64,000 nucleotides of DNA from Amblyomma americanum (taxonomy: Eukaryota; Arthropoda; Arachnida; Ixodida; Ixodidae). Location of the stretch: the NCBI RefSeq assembly GCF_052857255.1, contig NC_135497.1, positions 552,358,113-552,422,112 of the forward strand. The letters run 5' to 3'. The notes beneath the pieces are model-generated. The model ran no database searches. It was not told the DNA's origin and saw only the letters and a program-made list of their open reading frames with translations. The position numbers and the translations under genes were made by a program. Of this stretch, positions 18,167 through 32,200 are shown one piece after another (the first letter of the stretch is position 1; each line of letters starts with the position of its first letter).

Positions 18167-21100
18167 ACGGTGGCTGTAATATCGAGGCAACAGTTCAAGA
18201 CACTTAGACCGCCTTTAAAACTCCACCCGACGGAACTACGACTGAAAACGTACCCATTACCGTAGACGCCGGAAATCAAGGTGTCTTCTTGCGTGTGGAG
18301 TTAGACACGGGCGCTGCGGTGGCTGTAATACCGAGGCAACAGTTCAAGACACTTAGACCGCCTTTAAAACTCCACCCGACGGAACTACGACTGAAAATGT
18401 ACCCATTACCGCAGACGTCGGAAATCAAGGTGTCCCCTTGCGTGTGGAGTTAGACACGGGCGCTACAGTGGCTGTAATACCTAGGCAACAGTTCAAGGTA
18501 CCTAGACCGCCTTTAAAACTTAACCGGACGGAACTACGACTGAAAACGTACCCATTACCGTAGACGTCGAAAATCAAGGTGTCCCCTTGCGTGTGGAGTT
18601 AGACACGGCCGCTACGGTGGCTGTAATACCGAGGCAACAGTTCAAGACACTTAGACCGCCTTTAAAAATCCCCCCGACGGAACTACGACTGAAAACGTAC
18701 CCATTACCGTAGACGTCGGAAATCAAGGTGTCCCCTTGCGTGTGGAGTTAGACACGGGCGCTACGGGGCTGTAATACCGAGGCAACAGTTCAAGACACCT
18801 TGACCGCCTTTAAAACTCCACCCGACGGAACTACGACTGAAAACCATACCCATTACCGTAGACGTCGGAAATCAAGGTGTCCCCTTGTGTGTGGAGTTAG
18901 ACACGGGCGCTACGGTGGCTGTAATACCGAGGCAACAGTTCAAGACACTTAGACCGCCTTTAAAACTCCACCCGACGGAACTACGACTGAAAACGTACCC
19001 ATTACCGCAGACGTCGGAAATCAAGGTGTCCCCTTGAGTGTGGAGTTAGACACGGGCGCTACGGTGGCTGTAATGCCGAGGCAACAGTTCAAGGCACTAA
19101 GACCGCCTTTAAATCTCCACCCGACGGAACTACGACTGAAAACGTACCCATTACCGTAGACGTCGGAAATCAAGGTGTCCCCTTGCGTGTGGAGTTAGAC
19201 ACGGGCGCTACGGTGGCTGTAATACCGAGGCAACAGATCAAGACACTTAGACCGCCTACGGTGGCTGTAATATCGAGGCAACAGTTCAAGACACTTAGAC
19301 CGCCTTTAAAACTCCACCCGACGGAACTACGACTGAAAACGTACCCATTACCGTAGACGCCGGAAATCAAGGTGTCTTCTTGCGTGTGGAGTTAGACACG
19401 GGCGCTGCGGTGGCTGTAATACCGAGGCAACAGTTCAAGACACTTAGACCGCCTTTAAAACTCCACCCGACGGAACTACGACTGAAAACGTACCCATTAC
19501 CGCAGACGTCGGAAATCAAGGTGTCCCCTTGCGTGTGGAGTTAGACACGGGCGCTACAGTGGCTGTAATACCTAGGCAACAGTTCAAGGTACCTAGACCG
19601 CCTTTAAAACTTAACCGGACGGAACTACGACTGAAAACGTACCCATTACCGTAGACGTCGAAAATCAAGGTGTCCCCTTGCGTGTGGAGTTAGACACGGC
19701 CGCTACGGTGGCTGTAATACCGAGGCAACAGTTCAAGACACTTAGACCGCCTTTAAAAATCCCCCCGACGGAACTACGACTGAAAACGTACCCATTACCG
19801 TAGACGTCGGAAATCAAGGTGTCCCCTTGCGTGTGGAGTTAGACACGGGCGCTACGGTGGCTGTAATATCGAGGCAACATTTCAAGACACTTAGACCGCC
19901 TTTAAAACTCCACCCGACGGAACTACGACTGAAAACGTACCAATTACCGTAGACGTCGGAAATCAAGGTGTCCCCTTGCGTGTGGAGTTAGACACGGGCG
20001 CTACGGTGGCTGTAATACCGAGGCAACAGTTCAAGGCACTTAGACCGCCTTTAAATCTCCACCCGACGGAACTACGACTGAAAACGTACCCATTACCGTA
20101 GACGTCGGAAATCAAGGTGTCCCCTTGCGTGTGGAGTTAGACACGGGAGCTACGGTGGCTGTAATACCGAGGCAACAGATAAAGACACTTAGACCGCCTT
20201 TAAAACTCCACCCGACGGAACTACGACTGAAAACGTACCCATTGCCGTAGACGTCAGAAATCAAGGTGTCCCCTTGCGTGTGAAATAAAACACGGGCGCT
20301 ACGGTAGCTGTAATATCGAGGCAACAGTTCTAGACACTTAGACCGCCTTTAAATCTCCACCCGACGGAACTACGACTGAAAACGTACCCATTACCGTAGA
20401 CGCCGGAAATCAAGGTGTCTTCTTGCGTGTGGAGTTAGACACGGGCGCTACGGTGGCTGTAATACCGAGGCAACAGTTCAAGGCACTTAGACCGCCTTTA
20501 AAACTCCACCCGACGGAACTACGACTGAAAACGTACCCATTACCGTAGACGTCGAAAATAAAGGTGTCCCCTTGCGTGTGGAGTTAGACACGGCCGCTAC
20601 GGTGGCTGTAATACCGAGGCAACAGTTCAAGACACTTAGACCGCCTTTAAAAATCCACCCGACGGAACTACGACTGAAAACGTACCCATTACCGTAGACG
20701 TCGGAAATCAAGGTTTCCCCTTGCGTGTGGAGTTAGACACGGGCGCTACGGTGGCTGTAATACCGAGGCAACAGTTCAAGACACCTAGACCGCCTTTAAA
20801 ACTGCATCCGACGGAACTACGACTGAAAACCGTACCCATTACCGTAGACGTCGGAAATCAAGGTGTCCCCTTGCGTGTGGAGTTAGACACGGGCGCTACG
20901 GTGGCTGTATTATCGAGGCAACAGTTCAAGACACTTAGACCGCCTTTAAAACTCCACCCGACGGAACTACGACTGAAAACGTACCCATTACCGCAGACGT
21001 CGGAAATCAAGGTGTCCCCTTGCGTGTGGAGTTAGACACGGGCGCTACAGTGGCTGTAATACCTAGGCAACAGTTCAAGGTACCTAGACCGCCTTTAAAA

Positions 21101-22049
21101 CTTAACCGGACGGAACTACGACTGAAAACGTACCCATTACCGTAGACGTCGAAAATCAAGGTGTCCCCTTGCGTGTGGAGTTAGACACGGCCGCTACGGT
21201 GGCTGTAATACCGAGGCAACAGTTCAAGACACTTAGACCGCCTTTAAAAATCCCCCCGACGGAACTACGACTGAAAACGTACCCATTACCGTAGACGTCG
21301 GAAATCAAGGTGTCCCCTTGCGTGTGGAGTTAGACACGGGCGCTACGGGGCTGTAATACCGAGGCAACAGTTCAAGACACCTTGACCGCCTTTAAAACTC
21401 CACCCGACGGAACTACGACTGAAAACCATACCCATTACCGTAGACGTCGGAAATCAAGGTGTCCCCTTGTGTGTGGAGTTAGACACGGGCGCTACGGTGG
21501 CTGTAATACCGAGGCAACAGTTCAAGACACTTAGACCGCCTTTAAAACTCCACCCGACGGAACTACGACTGAAAACGTACCCATTACCGCAGACGTCGGA
21601 AATCAAGGTGTCCCCTTGAGTGTGGAGTTAGACACGGGCGCTACGGTGGCTGTAATGCCGAGGCAACAGTTCAAGGCACTAAGACCGCCTTTAAATCTCC
21701 ACCCGACGGAACTACGACTGAAAACGTACCCATTACCGTAGACGTCAGAAATCAAGGTGTCCCCTTGCGTGTGGAGTTAGACACGGGCGCTACGGTGGCT
21801 GTAATACCGAGGCAACAGATCAAGACACTTAGACCGCCTACGGTGGCTGTAATATCGAGGCAACAGTTCAAGACACTTAGACCGCCTTTAAAACTCCACC
21901 CGACGGAACTACGACTGAAAACGTACCCATTACCGTAGACGCCGGAAATCAAGGTGTCTTCTTGCGTGTGGAGTTAGACACGGGCGCTGCGGTGGCTGTA
22001 ATACCGAGGCAACAGTTCAAGACACTTAGACCGCCTTTAAAACTCCACC

Positions 22050-25000
22050 CGACGGAACTACGACTGAAAACGTACCCATTACCGCAGACGTCGGAAATCA
22101 AGGTGTCCCCTTGCGTGTGGAGTTAGACACGGGCGCTACAGTGGCTGTAATACCTAGGCAACAGTTCAAGGTACCTAGACCGCCTTTAAAACTTAACCGG
22201 ACGGAACTACGACTGAAAACGTACCCATTACCGTAGACGTCGAAAATCAAGGTGTCCCCTTGCGTGTGGAGTTAGACACGGCCGCTACGGTGGCTGTAAT
22301 ACCGAGGCAACAGTTCAAGACACTTAGACCGCCTTTAAAAATCCCCCCGACGGAACTACGACTGAAAACGTACCCATTACCGTAGACGTCGGAAATCAAG
22401 GTGTCCCCTTGCGTGTGGAGTTAGACACGGGCGCTACGGGGCTGTAATACCGAGGCAACAGTTCAAGACACCTTGACCGCCTTTAAAACTCCACCCGACG
22501 GAACTACGACTGAAAACCATACCCATTACCGTAGACGTCGGAAATCAAGGTGTCCCCTTGTGTGTGGAGTTAGACACGGGCGCTACGGTGGCTGTAATAC
22601 CGAGGCAACAGTTCAAGACACTTAGACCGCCTTTAAAACTCCACCCGACGGAACTACGACTGAAAACGTACCCATTACCGCAGACGTCGGAAATCAAGGT
22701 GTCCCCTTGAGTGTGGAGTTAGACACGGGCGCTACGGTGGCTGTAATGCCGAGGCAACAGTTCAAGGCACTAAGACCGCCTTTAAATCTCCACCCGACGG
22801 AACTACGACTGAAAACGTACCCATTACCGTAGACGTCGGAAATCAAGGTGTCCCCTTGCGTGTGGAGTTAGACACGGGCGCTACGGTGGCTGTAATACCG
22901 AGGCAACAGATCAAGACACTTAGACCGCCTACGGTGGCTGTAATATCGAGGCAACAGTTCAAGACACTTAGACCGCCTTTAAAACTCCACCCGACGGAAC
23001 TACGACTGAAAACGTACCCATTACCGTAGACGCCGGAAATCAAGGTGTCTTCTTGCGTGTGGAGTTAGACACGGGCGCTGCGGTGGCTGTAATACCGAGG
23101 CAACAGTTCAAGGCACTTAGAGCGCCTTTAAAACTCCACCCGACGGAACTACGACTGAAAACGTACCCATTACCGTAGACGTCGAAAATAAAGGTGTCCC
23201 CTTGCGTGTGGAGTTAGGCACGGCCGCTACGGTGGCTGTAATACCGAGGCAACAGTTCAAGACACTTAGACCGCCTTTAAAAATCCACCCGACGGAACTA
23301 CGACTGAAAACGTACCCATTACCGTAGACGTCGGAAATCAAGGTTTCCCCTTGCGTGTGCAGTTAGACACGGGCGCTACGGTGGCTGTAATACCGAGGCA
23401 ACAGTTCAAGACACCTAGACCGCCTTTAAAACTCCATCCGACGGAACTACGACTGAAAACCGTACCCATTACCGTAGACGTCGGAAATCAAGGTGTCCCC
23501 TTGCGTGTGGAGTTAGACACGGGCGCTACGGTGGCTGTAATATCGAGGCAACAGTTCAAGACACTTAGACCGCCTTTAAATCTCCACCCGACGGAACTAC
23601 GACTGAAAACGTACCCATTACCGTAGACACCGGAAATCAAGGTGTCTTCTTGCGTGTGGAGTTAGACACGGGCGCTACGGTGGCTGTAATACCGAGGCAA
23701 CAGTTCAAGGCACTTAGACCGCCTTTAAAACTCCACCCGAAGGAACTACGACTGAAAACGTACCCATTACCGTAGACGTCGAAAATAAAGGTGTCCCCTT
23801 GAGTGTGGAGTTAGACACGGCCGCTACGGTGGCTGTAATACCGAGGCAACAGTTCAAGACACTTAGACCGCCTTTAAAAATCCACCCGACGGAACTACGA
23901 CTGAAAACGTACCCATTACCGTAGACGTCGGAAATCAAGGTTTCCCCTTGCGTGTCGAGTTAGACACGGGCGCTACGGTGGCTGTAATACCGAGGCAACA
24001 GTTCAAGGCACCTAGACCGCCTTTAAAACTGCATCCGACGGAACTACGACTGAAAACCGTACCCATTACCGTAGACGTCGGAAATCAAGGTGTCACCTTG
24101 CGTGTGGAGTTAGACACGGGCGCTACGGTGGCTGTATTATCGAGGCAACAGTTCAAGACACTTAGACCGCCTTTAAAACTCCACCCGACGGAACTACGAC
24201 TGAAAACGTACCCATTACCGCAGACGTCGGAAATCAAGGTGTCCCCTTGCGTGTGGAGTTAGACACGGGCGCTACAGTGGCTGTAATACCTAGGCAACAG
24301 TTCAAGGTACCTAGACCGCCTTTAAAACTTAACCGGACGGAACTACGACTGAAAACGTACCCATTACCGTAGACGTCGAAAATCAAGGTGTCCCCTTGCA
24401 TGTGGAGTTAGACACGACCGCTACGGTGGCTGTAATACCGAGGCAACAGTTCAAGACACTTAGACCGCCTTTAAAAATCCCCCCGACGGAACTACGACTG
24501 AAAACGTACCCATTACCGTAGACGTCGGAAATCAAGGTGTCCCCTTGCGTGTGGAGTTAGACACGGGCGCTACGGTGGCTGTAATACCGAGGCAACAGTT
24601 CAAGACACCTTGACCGCCTTTAAAACTCCACCCGACGGAACTACGACTGAAAACCATACCCATTACCGTAGACGTCGGAAATCAAGGTGTCCCCTTGTGT
24701 GTGGAGTTAGACACGGGCGCTACGGTGGCTGTAATACCGAGGCAACAGTTCAAGACACTTAGACCGCCTTTAAAACTCCACCCGACGGAACTACGACTGA
24801 AAACGTACCCATTACCGCAGACGTCGGAAATCAAGGTGTCCCCTTGAATGTGGAGTTAGACACGGGCGCTACGGTGGCTGTAATGCCGAGGCAACAGTTC
24901 AAGGCACTAAGACCGCCTTTAAACCTCCACCCGACGGAACTACGACTGAAAACGTACCCATTACCGTAGACGCCGGAAATCAAGGTGTCCCCTTGCGTGT

Positions 25001-28000
25001 GGAGTTAGACACGGGCGCTACGGTGGCTGTAATACCGAGGCAACAGATCAAGACACTTAGACCGCCTTTAAAACTCCACCCGACGGAACTACGACTGAAA
25101 ACGTACCCATTGCCGTAGACGTCAGAAATCAAGGTGTCCCCTTGCGTGTGAAATTAGACACGGGCGCTACGGTGGCTGTAATATCGAGGCAACAGTTCAA
25201 GACACTTAGACCGCCTTTAAAACTCCACCCGACGGAACTACGACTGAAAACGTACCCATTACCGTAGACGCCGGAAATCAAGGTGTCTTCTTGCGTGTGG
25301 AGTTAGACACGGGCGCTGCGGTGGCTGTAATACCGAGGCAACAGTTCAAGGCACTTAGAGCGCCTTTAAAACTCCACCCGACGGAACTACGACTGAAAAC
25401 GTACCCATTACCGTAGACGTCGAAAATAAAGGTGTCCCCTTGCGTGTGGAGTTAGGCACGGCCGCTACGGTGGCTGTAATACCGAGGCAACAGTTCAAGA
25501 CACTTAGACCGCCTTTAAAAATCCACCCGACGGAACTACGACTGAAAACGTACCCATTACCGTAGACGTCGAAAATCAAGGTTTCCCCTTGCGTGTGCAG
25601 TTAGACACGGGCGCTACGGTGGCTGTAATACCGAGGCAACAGTTCAAGACACCTAGACCGCCTTTAAAACTCCATCCGACGGAACTACGACTGAAAACGT
25701 ACCCATTACCGCAGACGTCGGAAATCAAGGTGTCCCCTTGCGTGTGGAGTTAGACACGGGCGCTACAGTGGCTGTAATACCTAGGCAACAGTTCAAGGTA
25801 CCTAGACCGCCTTTAAAACTTAACCGGACGGAACTACGACTGAAAACGTACCCATTACCGTAGACGTCGAAAATCAAGGTGTCCCCTTGCGTGTGGAGTT
25901 AGACACGGCCGCTACGGTGGCTGTAATACCGAGGCAACAGTTCAAGACACTTAGACCGCCTTTAAAAATCCCCCCGACGGAACTACGACTGAAAACGTAC
26001 CCATTACCGTAGACGTCGGAAATCAAGGTGTCCCCTTGCGTGTGGAGTTAGACACGGGCGCTACGGGGCTGTAATACCGAGGCAACAGTTCAAGACACCT
26101 TGACCGCCTTTAAAACTCCACCCGACGGAACTACGACTGAAAACCATACCCATTACCGTAGACGTCGGAAATCAAGGTGTCCCCTTGTGTGTGGAGTTAG
26201 ACACGGGCGCTACGGTGGCTGTAATACCGAGGCAACAGTTCAAGACACTTAGACCGCCTTTAAAACTCCACCCGACGGAACTACGACTGAAAACGTACCC
26301 ATTACCGCAGACGTCGGAAATCAAGGTGTCCCCTTGAGTGTGGAGTTAGACACGGGCGCTACGGTGGCTGTAATGCCGAGGCAACAGTTCAAGGCACTAA
26401 GACCGCCTTTAAATCTCCACCCGACGGAACTACGACTGAAAACGTACCCATTACCGTAGACGTCGGAAATCAAGGTGTCCCCTTGCGTGTGGAGTTAGAC
26501 ACGGGCGCTACGGTGGCTGTAATACCGAGGCAACAGATCAAGACACTTAGACCGCCTACGGTGGCTGTAATATCGAGGCAACAGTTCAAGACACTTAGAC
26601 CGCCTTTAAAACTCCACCCGACGGAACTACGACTGAAAACGTACCCATTACCGTAGACGCCGGAAATCAAGGTGTCTTCTTGCGTGTGGAGTTAGACACG
26701 GGCGCTGCGGTGGCTGTAATACCGAGGCAACAGTTCAAGGCACTTAGAGCGCCTTTAAAACTCCACCCGACGGAACTACGACTGAAAACGTACCCATTAC
26801 CGTAGACGTCGAAAATAAAGGTGTCCCCTTGCGTGTGGAGTTAGGCACGGCCGCTACGGTGGCTGTAATACCGAGGCAACAGTTCAAGACACTTAGACCG
26901 CCTTTAAAAATCCACCCGACGGAACTACGACTGAAAACGTACCCATTACCGTAGACGTCGGAAATCAAGGTTTCCCCTTGCGTGTGCAGTTAGACACGGG
27001 CGCTACGGTGGCTGTAATACCGAGGCAACAGTTCAAGACACCTAGACCGCCTTTAAAACTCCATCCGACGGAACTACGACTGAAAACCGTACCCATTACC
27101 GTAGACGTCGGAAATCAAGGTGTCCCCTTGCGTGTGGAGTTAGACACGGGCGCTACGGTGGCTGTAATATCGAGGCAACAGTTCAAGACACTTAGACCGC
27201 CTTTAAATCTCCACCCGACGGAACTACGACTGAAAACGTACCCATTACCGTAGACACCGGAAATCAAGGTGTCTTCTTGCGTGTGGAGTTAGACACGGGC
27301 GCTACGGTGGCTGTAATACCGAGGCAACAGTTCAAGGCACTTAGACCGCCTTTAAAACTCCACCCGACGGAACTACGACTGAAAACGTACCCATTACCGT
27401 AGACGTCGAAAATAAAGGTGTCCCCTTGAGTGTGGAGTTAGACACGGCCGCTACGGTGGCTGTAATACCGAGGCAACAGTTCAAGACACTTAGACCGCCT
27501 TTAAAAATCCACCCGACGGAACTACGACTGAAAACGTACCCATTACCGTAGACGTCGGAAATCAAGGTTTCCCCTTGCGTGTCGAGTTAGACACGGGCGC
27601 TACGGTGGCTGTAATACCGAGGCAACAGTTCAAGGCACCTAGACCGCCTTTAAAACTGCATCCGACGGAACTACGACTGAAAACCGTACCCATTACCGTA
27701 GACGTCGGAAATCAAGGTGTCACCTTGCGTGTGGAGTTAGACACGGGCGCTACGGTGGCTGTATTATCGAGGCAACAGTTCAAGACACTTAGACCGCCTT
27801 TAAAACTCCACCCGACGGAACTACGACTGAAAACGTACCCATTACCGCAGACGTCGGAAATCAAGGTGTCCCCTTGCGTGTGGAGTTAGACACGGGCGCT
27901 ACAGTGGCTGTAATACCTAGGCAACAGTTCAAGGTACCTAGACCGCCTTTAAAACTTAACCGGACGGAACTACGACTGAAAACGTACCCATTACCGTAGA

Positions 28001-29247
28001 CGTCGAAAATCAAGGTGTCCCCTTGCGTGTGGAGTTAGACACGGCCGCTACGGTGGCTGTAATACCGAGGCAACAGTTCAAGACACTTAGACCGCCTTTA
28101 AAAATCCCCCCGACGGAACTACGACTGAAAACGTACCCATTACCGTAGACGTCGGAAATCAAGGTGTCCCCTTGCGTGTGGAGTTAGACACGGGCGCTAC
28201 GGTGGCTGTAATACCGAGGCAACAGTTCAAGACACCTTGACCGCCTTTAAAACTCCACCCGACGGAACTACGACTGAAAACCATACCCATTACCGTAGAC
28301 GTCGGAAATCAAGGTGTCCCCTTGTGTGTGGAGTTAGACACGGGCGCTACGGTGGCTGTAATACCGAGGCAACAGTTCAAGACACTTAGACCGCCTTTAA
28401 AACTCCACCCGACGGAACTACGACTGAAAACGTACCCATTACCGCAGACGTCGGAAATCAAGGTGTCCCCTTGAGTGTGGAGTTAGACACGGGCGCTACG
28501 GTGGCTGTAATGCCGAGGCAACAGTTCAAGGCACTAAGACCGCCTTTAAATCTCCACCCGACGGAACTACGACTGAAAACGTACCCATTACCGTAGACGC
28601 CGGAAATCAAGGTGTCCCCTTGCGTGTGGAGTTAGACACGGGCGCTACGGTGGCTGTAATACCGAGGCAACAGATCAAGACACTTAGACCGCCTTTAAAA
28701 CTCCACCCGACGGAACTACGACTGAAAACGTACCCATTGCCGTAGACCTCAGAAATCAAGGTGTCCCCTTGCGTGTGAAATTAGACACGGGCGCTACGGT
28801 GGCTGTAATATCGAGGCAACAGTTCAAGACACTTAGACCGCCTTTAAAACTCCACCCGACGGAACTACGACTGAAAACGTACCCATTACCGTAGACGCCG
28901 GAAATCAAGGTGTCTTCTTGCGTGTGGAGTTAGACACGGGCGCTGCGGTGGCTGTAATACCGAGGCAACAGTTCAAGGCACTTAGAGCGCCTTTAAAACT
29001 CCACCCGACGGAACTACGACTGAAAACGTACCCATTACCGTAGACGTCGAAAATAAAGGTGTCCCCTTGCGTGTGGAGTTAGGCACGGCCGCTACGGTGG
29101 CTGTAATACCGAGGCAACAGTTCAAGACACTTAGACCGCCTTTAAAAATCCACCCGACGGAACTACGACTGAAAACGTACCCATTACCGTAGACGTCGGA
29201 AATCAAGGTTTCCCCTTGCGTGTGCAGTTAGACACGGGCGCTACGGT
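22050..29247 (+). repeat. 3,627-bp higher-order tandem duplication
   Basis: Markers at 22843, 23117, 23351, 23714, 23948 and 25355 recur 3,627 bp later (26470, 26744, 26978, 27341, 27575, 28982). The borders are about 22,050 and 25,675, and the second copy stops at the 12.6-kb junction near 29,240. Confidence 0.85.
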
Positions 29248-32200
29248 AGCTGTAATATCGAGGCAACAGTTCAAGACACTTAGACCGCCTTTAAATCTCC
29301 ACCCGACGGAACTACGACTGAAAACGTACCCATTACCGTAGACGCCGGAAATCAAGGTGTCTTCTTGCGTGTGGAGTTAGACACGGGCGCTACGGTGGCT
29401 GTAATACCGAGGCAACAGTTCAAGGCACTTAGACCGCCTTTAAAACTCCACCCGACGGAACTACGACTGAAAACGTACCCATTACCGTAGACGTCGAAAA
29501 TAAAGGTGTCCCCTTGCGTGTGGAGTTAGACACGGCCGCTACGGTGGCTGTAATACCGAGGCAACAGTTCAAGACACTTAGACCGCCTTTAAAAATCCAC
29601 CCGACGGAACTACGACTGAAAACGTACCCATTACCGTAGACGTCGGAAATCAAGGTTTCCCCTTGCGTGTGGAGTTAGACACGGGAGCTACGGTGGCTGT
29701 AATACCGAGGCAACAGTTCAAGACACCTAGACCGCCTTTAAAACTGCATCCGACGGAACTACGACTGAAAACCGTACCCATTACCGTAGACGTCGGAAAT
29801 CAAGGTGTCCCCTTGCGTGTGGAGTTAGACACGGGCGCTACGGTGGCTGTATTATCGAGGCAACAGTTCAAGACACTTAGACCGCCTTTAAAACTCCACC
29901 CGACGGAACTACGACTGAAAACGTACCCATTACCGCAGACGTCGGAAATCAAGGTGTCCCCTTGCGTGTGGAGTTAGACACGGGCGCTACAGTGGCTGTA
30001 ATACCTAGGCAACAGTTCAAGGTACCTAGACCGCCTTTAAAACTTAACCGGACGGAACTACGACTGAAAACGTACCCATTACCGTAGACGTCGAAAATCA
30101 AGGTGTCCCCTTGCGTGTGGAGTTAGACACGGCCGCTACGGTGGCTGTAATACCGAGGCAACAGTTCAAGACACTTAGACCGCCTTTAAAAATCCCCCCG
30201 ACGGAACTACGACTGAAAACGTACCCATTACCGTAGACGTCGGAAATCAAGGTGTCCCCTTGCGTGTGGAGTTAGACACGGGCGCTACGGGGCTGTAATA
30301 CCGAGGCAACAGTTCAAGACACCTTGACCGCCTTTAAAACTCCACCCGACGGAACTACGACTGAAAACCATACCCATTACCGTAGACGTCGGAAATCAAG
30401 GTGTCCCCTTGTGTGTGGAGTTAGACACGGGCGCTACGGTGGCTGTAATACCGAGGCAACAGTTCAAGACACTTAGACCGCCTTTAAAACTCCACCCGAC
30501 GGAACTACGACTGAAAACGTACCCATTACCGCAGACGTCGGAAATCAAGGTGTCCCCTTGAGTGTGGAGTTAGACACGGGCGCTACGGTGGCTGTAATGC
30601 CGAGGCAACAGTTCAAGGCACTAAGACCGCCTTTAAATCTCCACCCGACGGAACTACGACTGAAAACGTACCCATTACCGTAGACGTCGGAAATCAAGGT
30701 GTCCCCTTGCGTGTGGAGTTAGACACGGGCGCTACGGTGGCTGTAATACCGAGGCAACAGATCAAGACACTTAGACCGCCTACGGTGGCTGTAATATCGA
30801 GGCAACAGTTCAAGACACTTAGACCGCCTTTAAAACTCCACCCGACGGAACTACGACTGAAAACGTACCCATTACCGTAGACGCCGGAAATCAAGGTGTC
30901 TTCTTGCGTGTGGAGTTAGACACGGGCGCTGCGGTGGCTGTAATACCGAGGCAACAGTTCAAGACACTTAGACCGCCTTTAAAACTCCACCCGACGGAAC
31001 TACGACTGAAAATGTACCCATTACCGCAGACGTCGGAAATCAAGGTGTCCCCTTGCGTGTGGAGTTAGACACGGGCGCTACAGTGGCTGTAATACCTAGG
31101 CAACAGTTCAAGGTACCTAGACCGCCTTTAAAACTTAACCGGACGGAACTACGACTGAAAACGTACCCATTACCGTAGACGTCGAAAATCAAGGTGTCCC
31201 CTTGCGTGTGGAGTTAGACACGGCCGCTACGGTGGCTGTAATACCGAGGCAACAGTTCAAGACACTTAGACCGCCTTTAAAAATCCCCCCGACGGAACTA
31301 CGACTGAAAACGTACCCATTACCGTAGACGTCGGAAATCAAGGTGTCCCCTTGCGTGTGGAGTTAGACACGGGCGCTACGGGGCTGTAATACCGAGGCAA
31401 CAGTTCAAGACACCTTGACCGCCTTTAAAACTCCACCCGACGGAACTACGACTGAAAACCATACCCATTACCGTAGACGTCGGAAATCAAGGTGTCCCCT
31501 TGTGTGTGGAGTTAGACACGGGCGCTACGGTGGCTGTAATACCGAGGCAACAGTTCAAGACACTTAGACCGCCTTTAAAACTCCACCCGACGGAACTACG
31601 ACTGAAAACGTACCCATTACCGCAGACGTCGGAAATCAAGGTGTCCCCTTGAGTGTGGAGTTAGACACGGGCGCTACGGTGGCTGTAATGCCGAGGCAAC
31701 AGTTCAAGGCACTAAGACCGCCTTTAAATCTCCACCCGACGGAACTACGACTGAAAACGTACCCATTACCGTAGACGTCGGAAATCAAGGTGTCCCCTTG
31801 CGTGTGGAGTTAGACACGGGCGCTACGGTGGCTGTAATACCGAGGCAACAGATCAAGACACTTAGACCGCCTACGGTGGCTGTAATATCGAGGCAACAGT
31901 TCAAGACACTTAGACCGCCTTTAAAACTCCACCCGACGGAACTACGACTGAAAACGTACCCATTACCGTAGACGCCGGAAATCAAGGTGTCTTCTTGCGT
32001 GTGGAGTTAGACACGGGCGCTGCGGTGGCTGTAATACCGAGGCAACAGTTCAAGACACTTAGACCGCCTTTAAAACTCCACCCGACGGAACTACGACTGA
32101 AAACGTACCCATTACCGCAGACGTCGGAAATCAAGGTGTCCCCTTGCGTGTGGAGTTAGACACGGGCGCTACAGTGGCTGTAATACCTAGGCAACAGTTC

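Larger units (their letters stand above)
16130..23112 (+). repeat. 3,673-bp higher-order tandem duplication
   Basis: Diagnostic monomers at 16439, 16814, 17048, 18079 and 19170 recur exactly 3,673 bp later (20112, 20487, 20721, 21752, 22843). The left border is near 16,130 / 19,803, where GTGG changes to GTAG. The second copy ends near 23,112, where GACACTTAGACC is replaced by GGCACTTAGAGC. Each copy holds an inner 1,091-bp duplication that includes the truncated 48-bp monomer. Confidence 0.85.
16633..29247 (+). repeat. 12,615-bp superblock, copy 1
   Basis: Every diagnostic monomer from 16814 to 28982 recurs exactly 12,615 bp later (29429 to 41597). The left border lies within the 16 bases ACACGGGCGCTACGGT at 16617-16632. 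The copy contains both the 3,673-bp and the 3,627-bp duplications, so it was duplicated after them. Confidence 0.9.
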
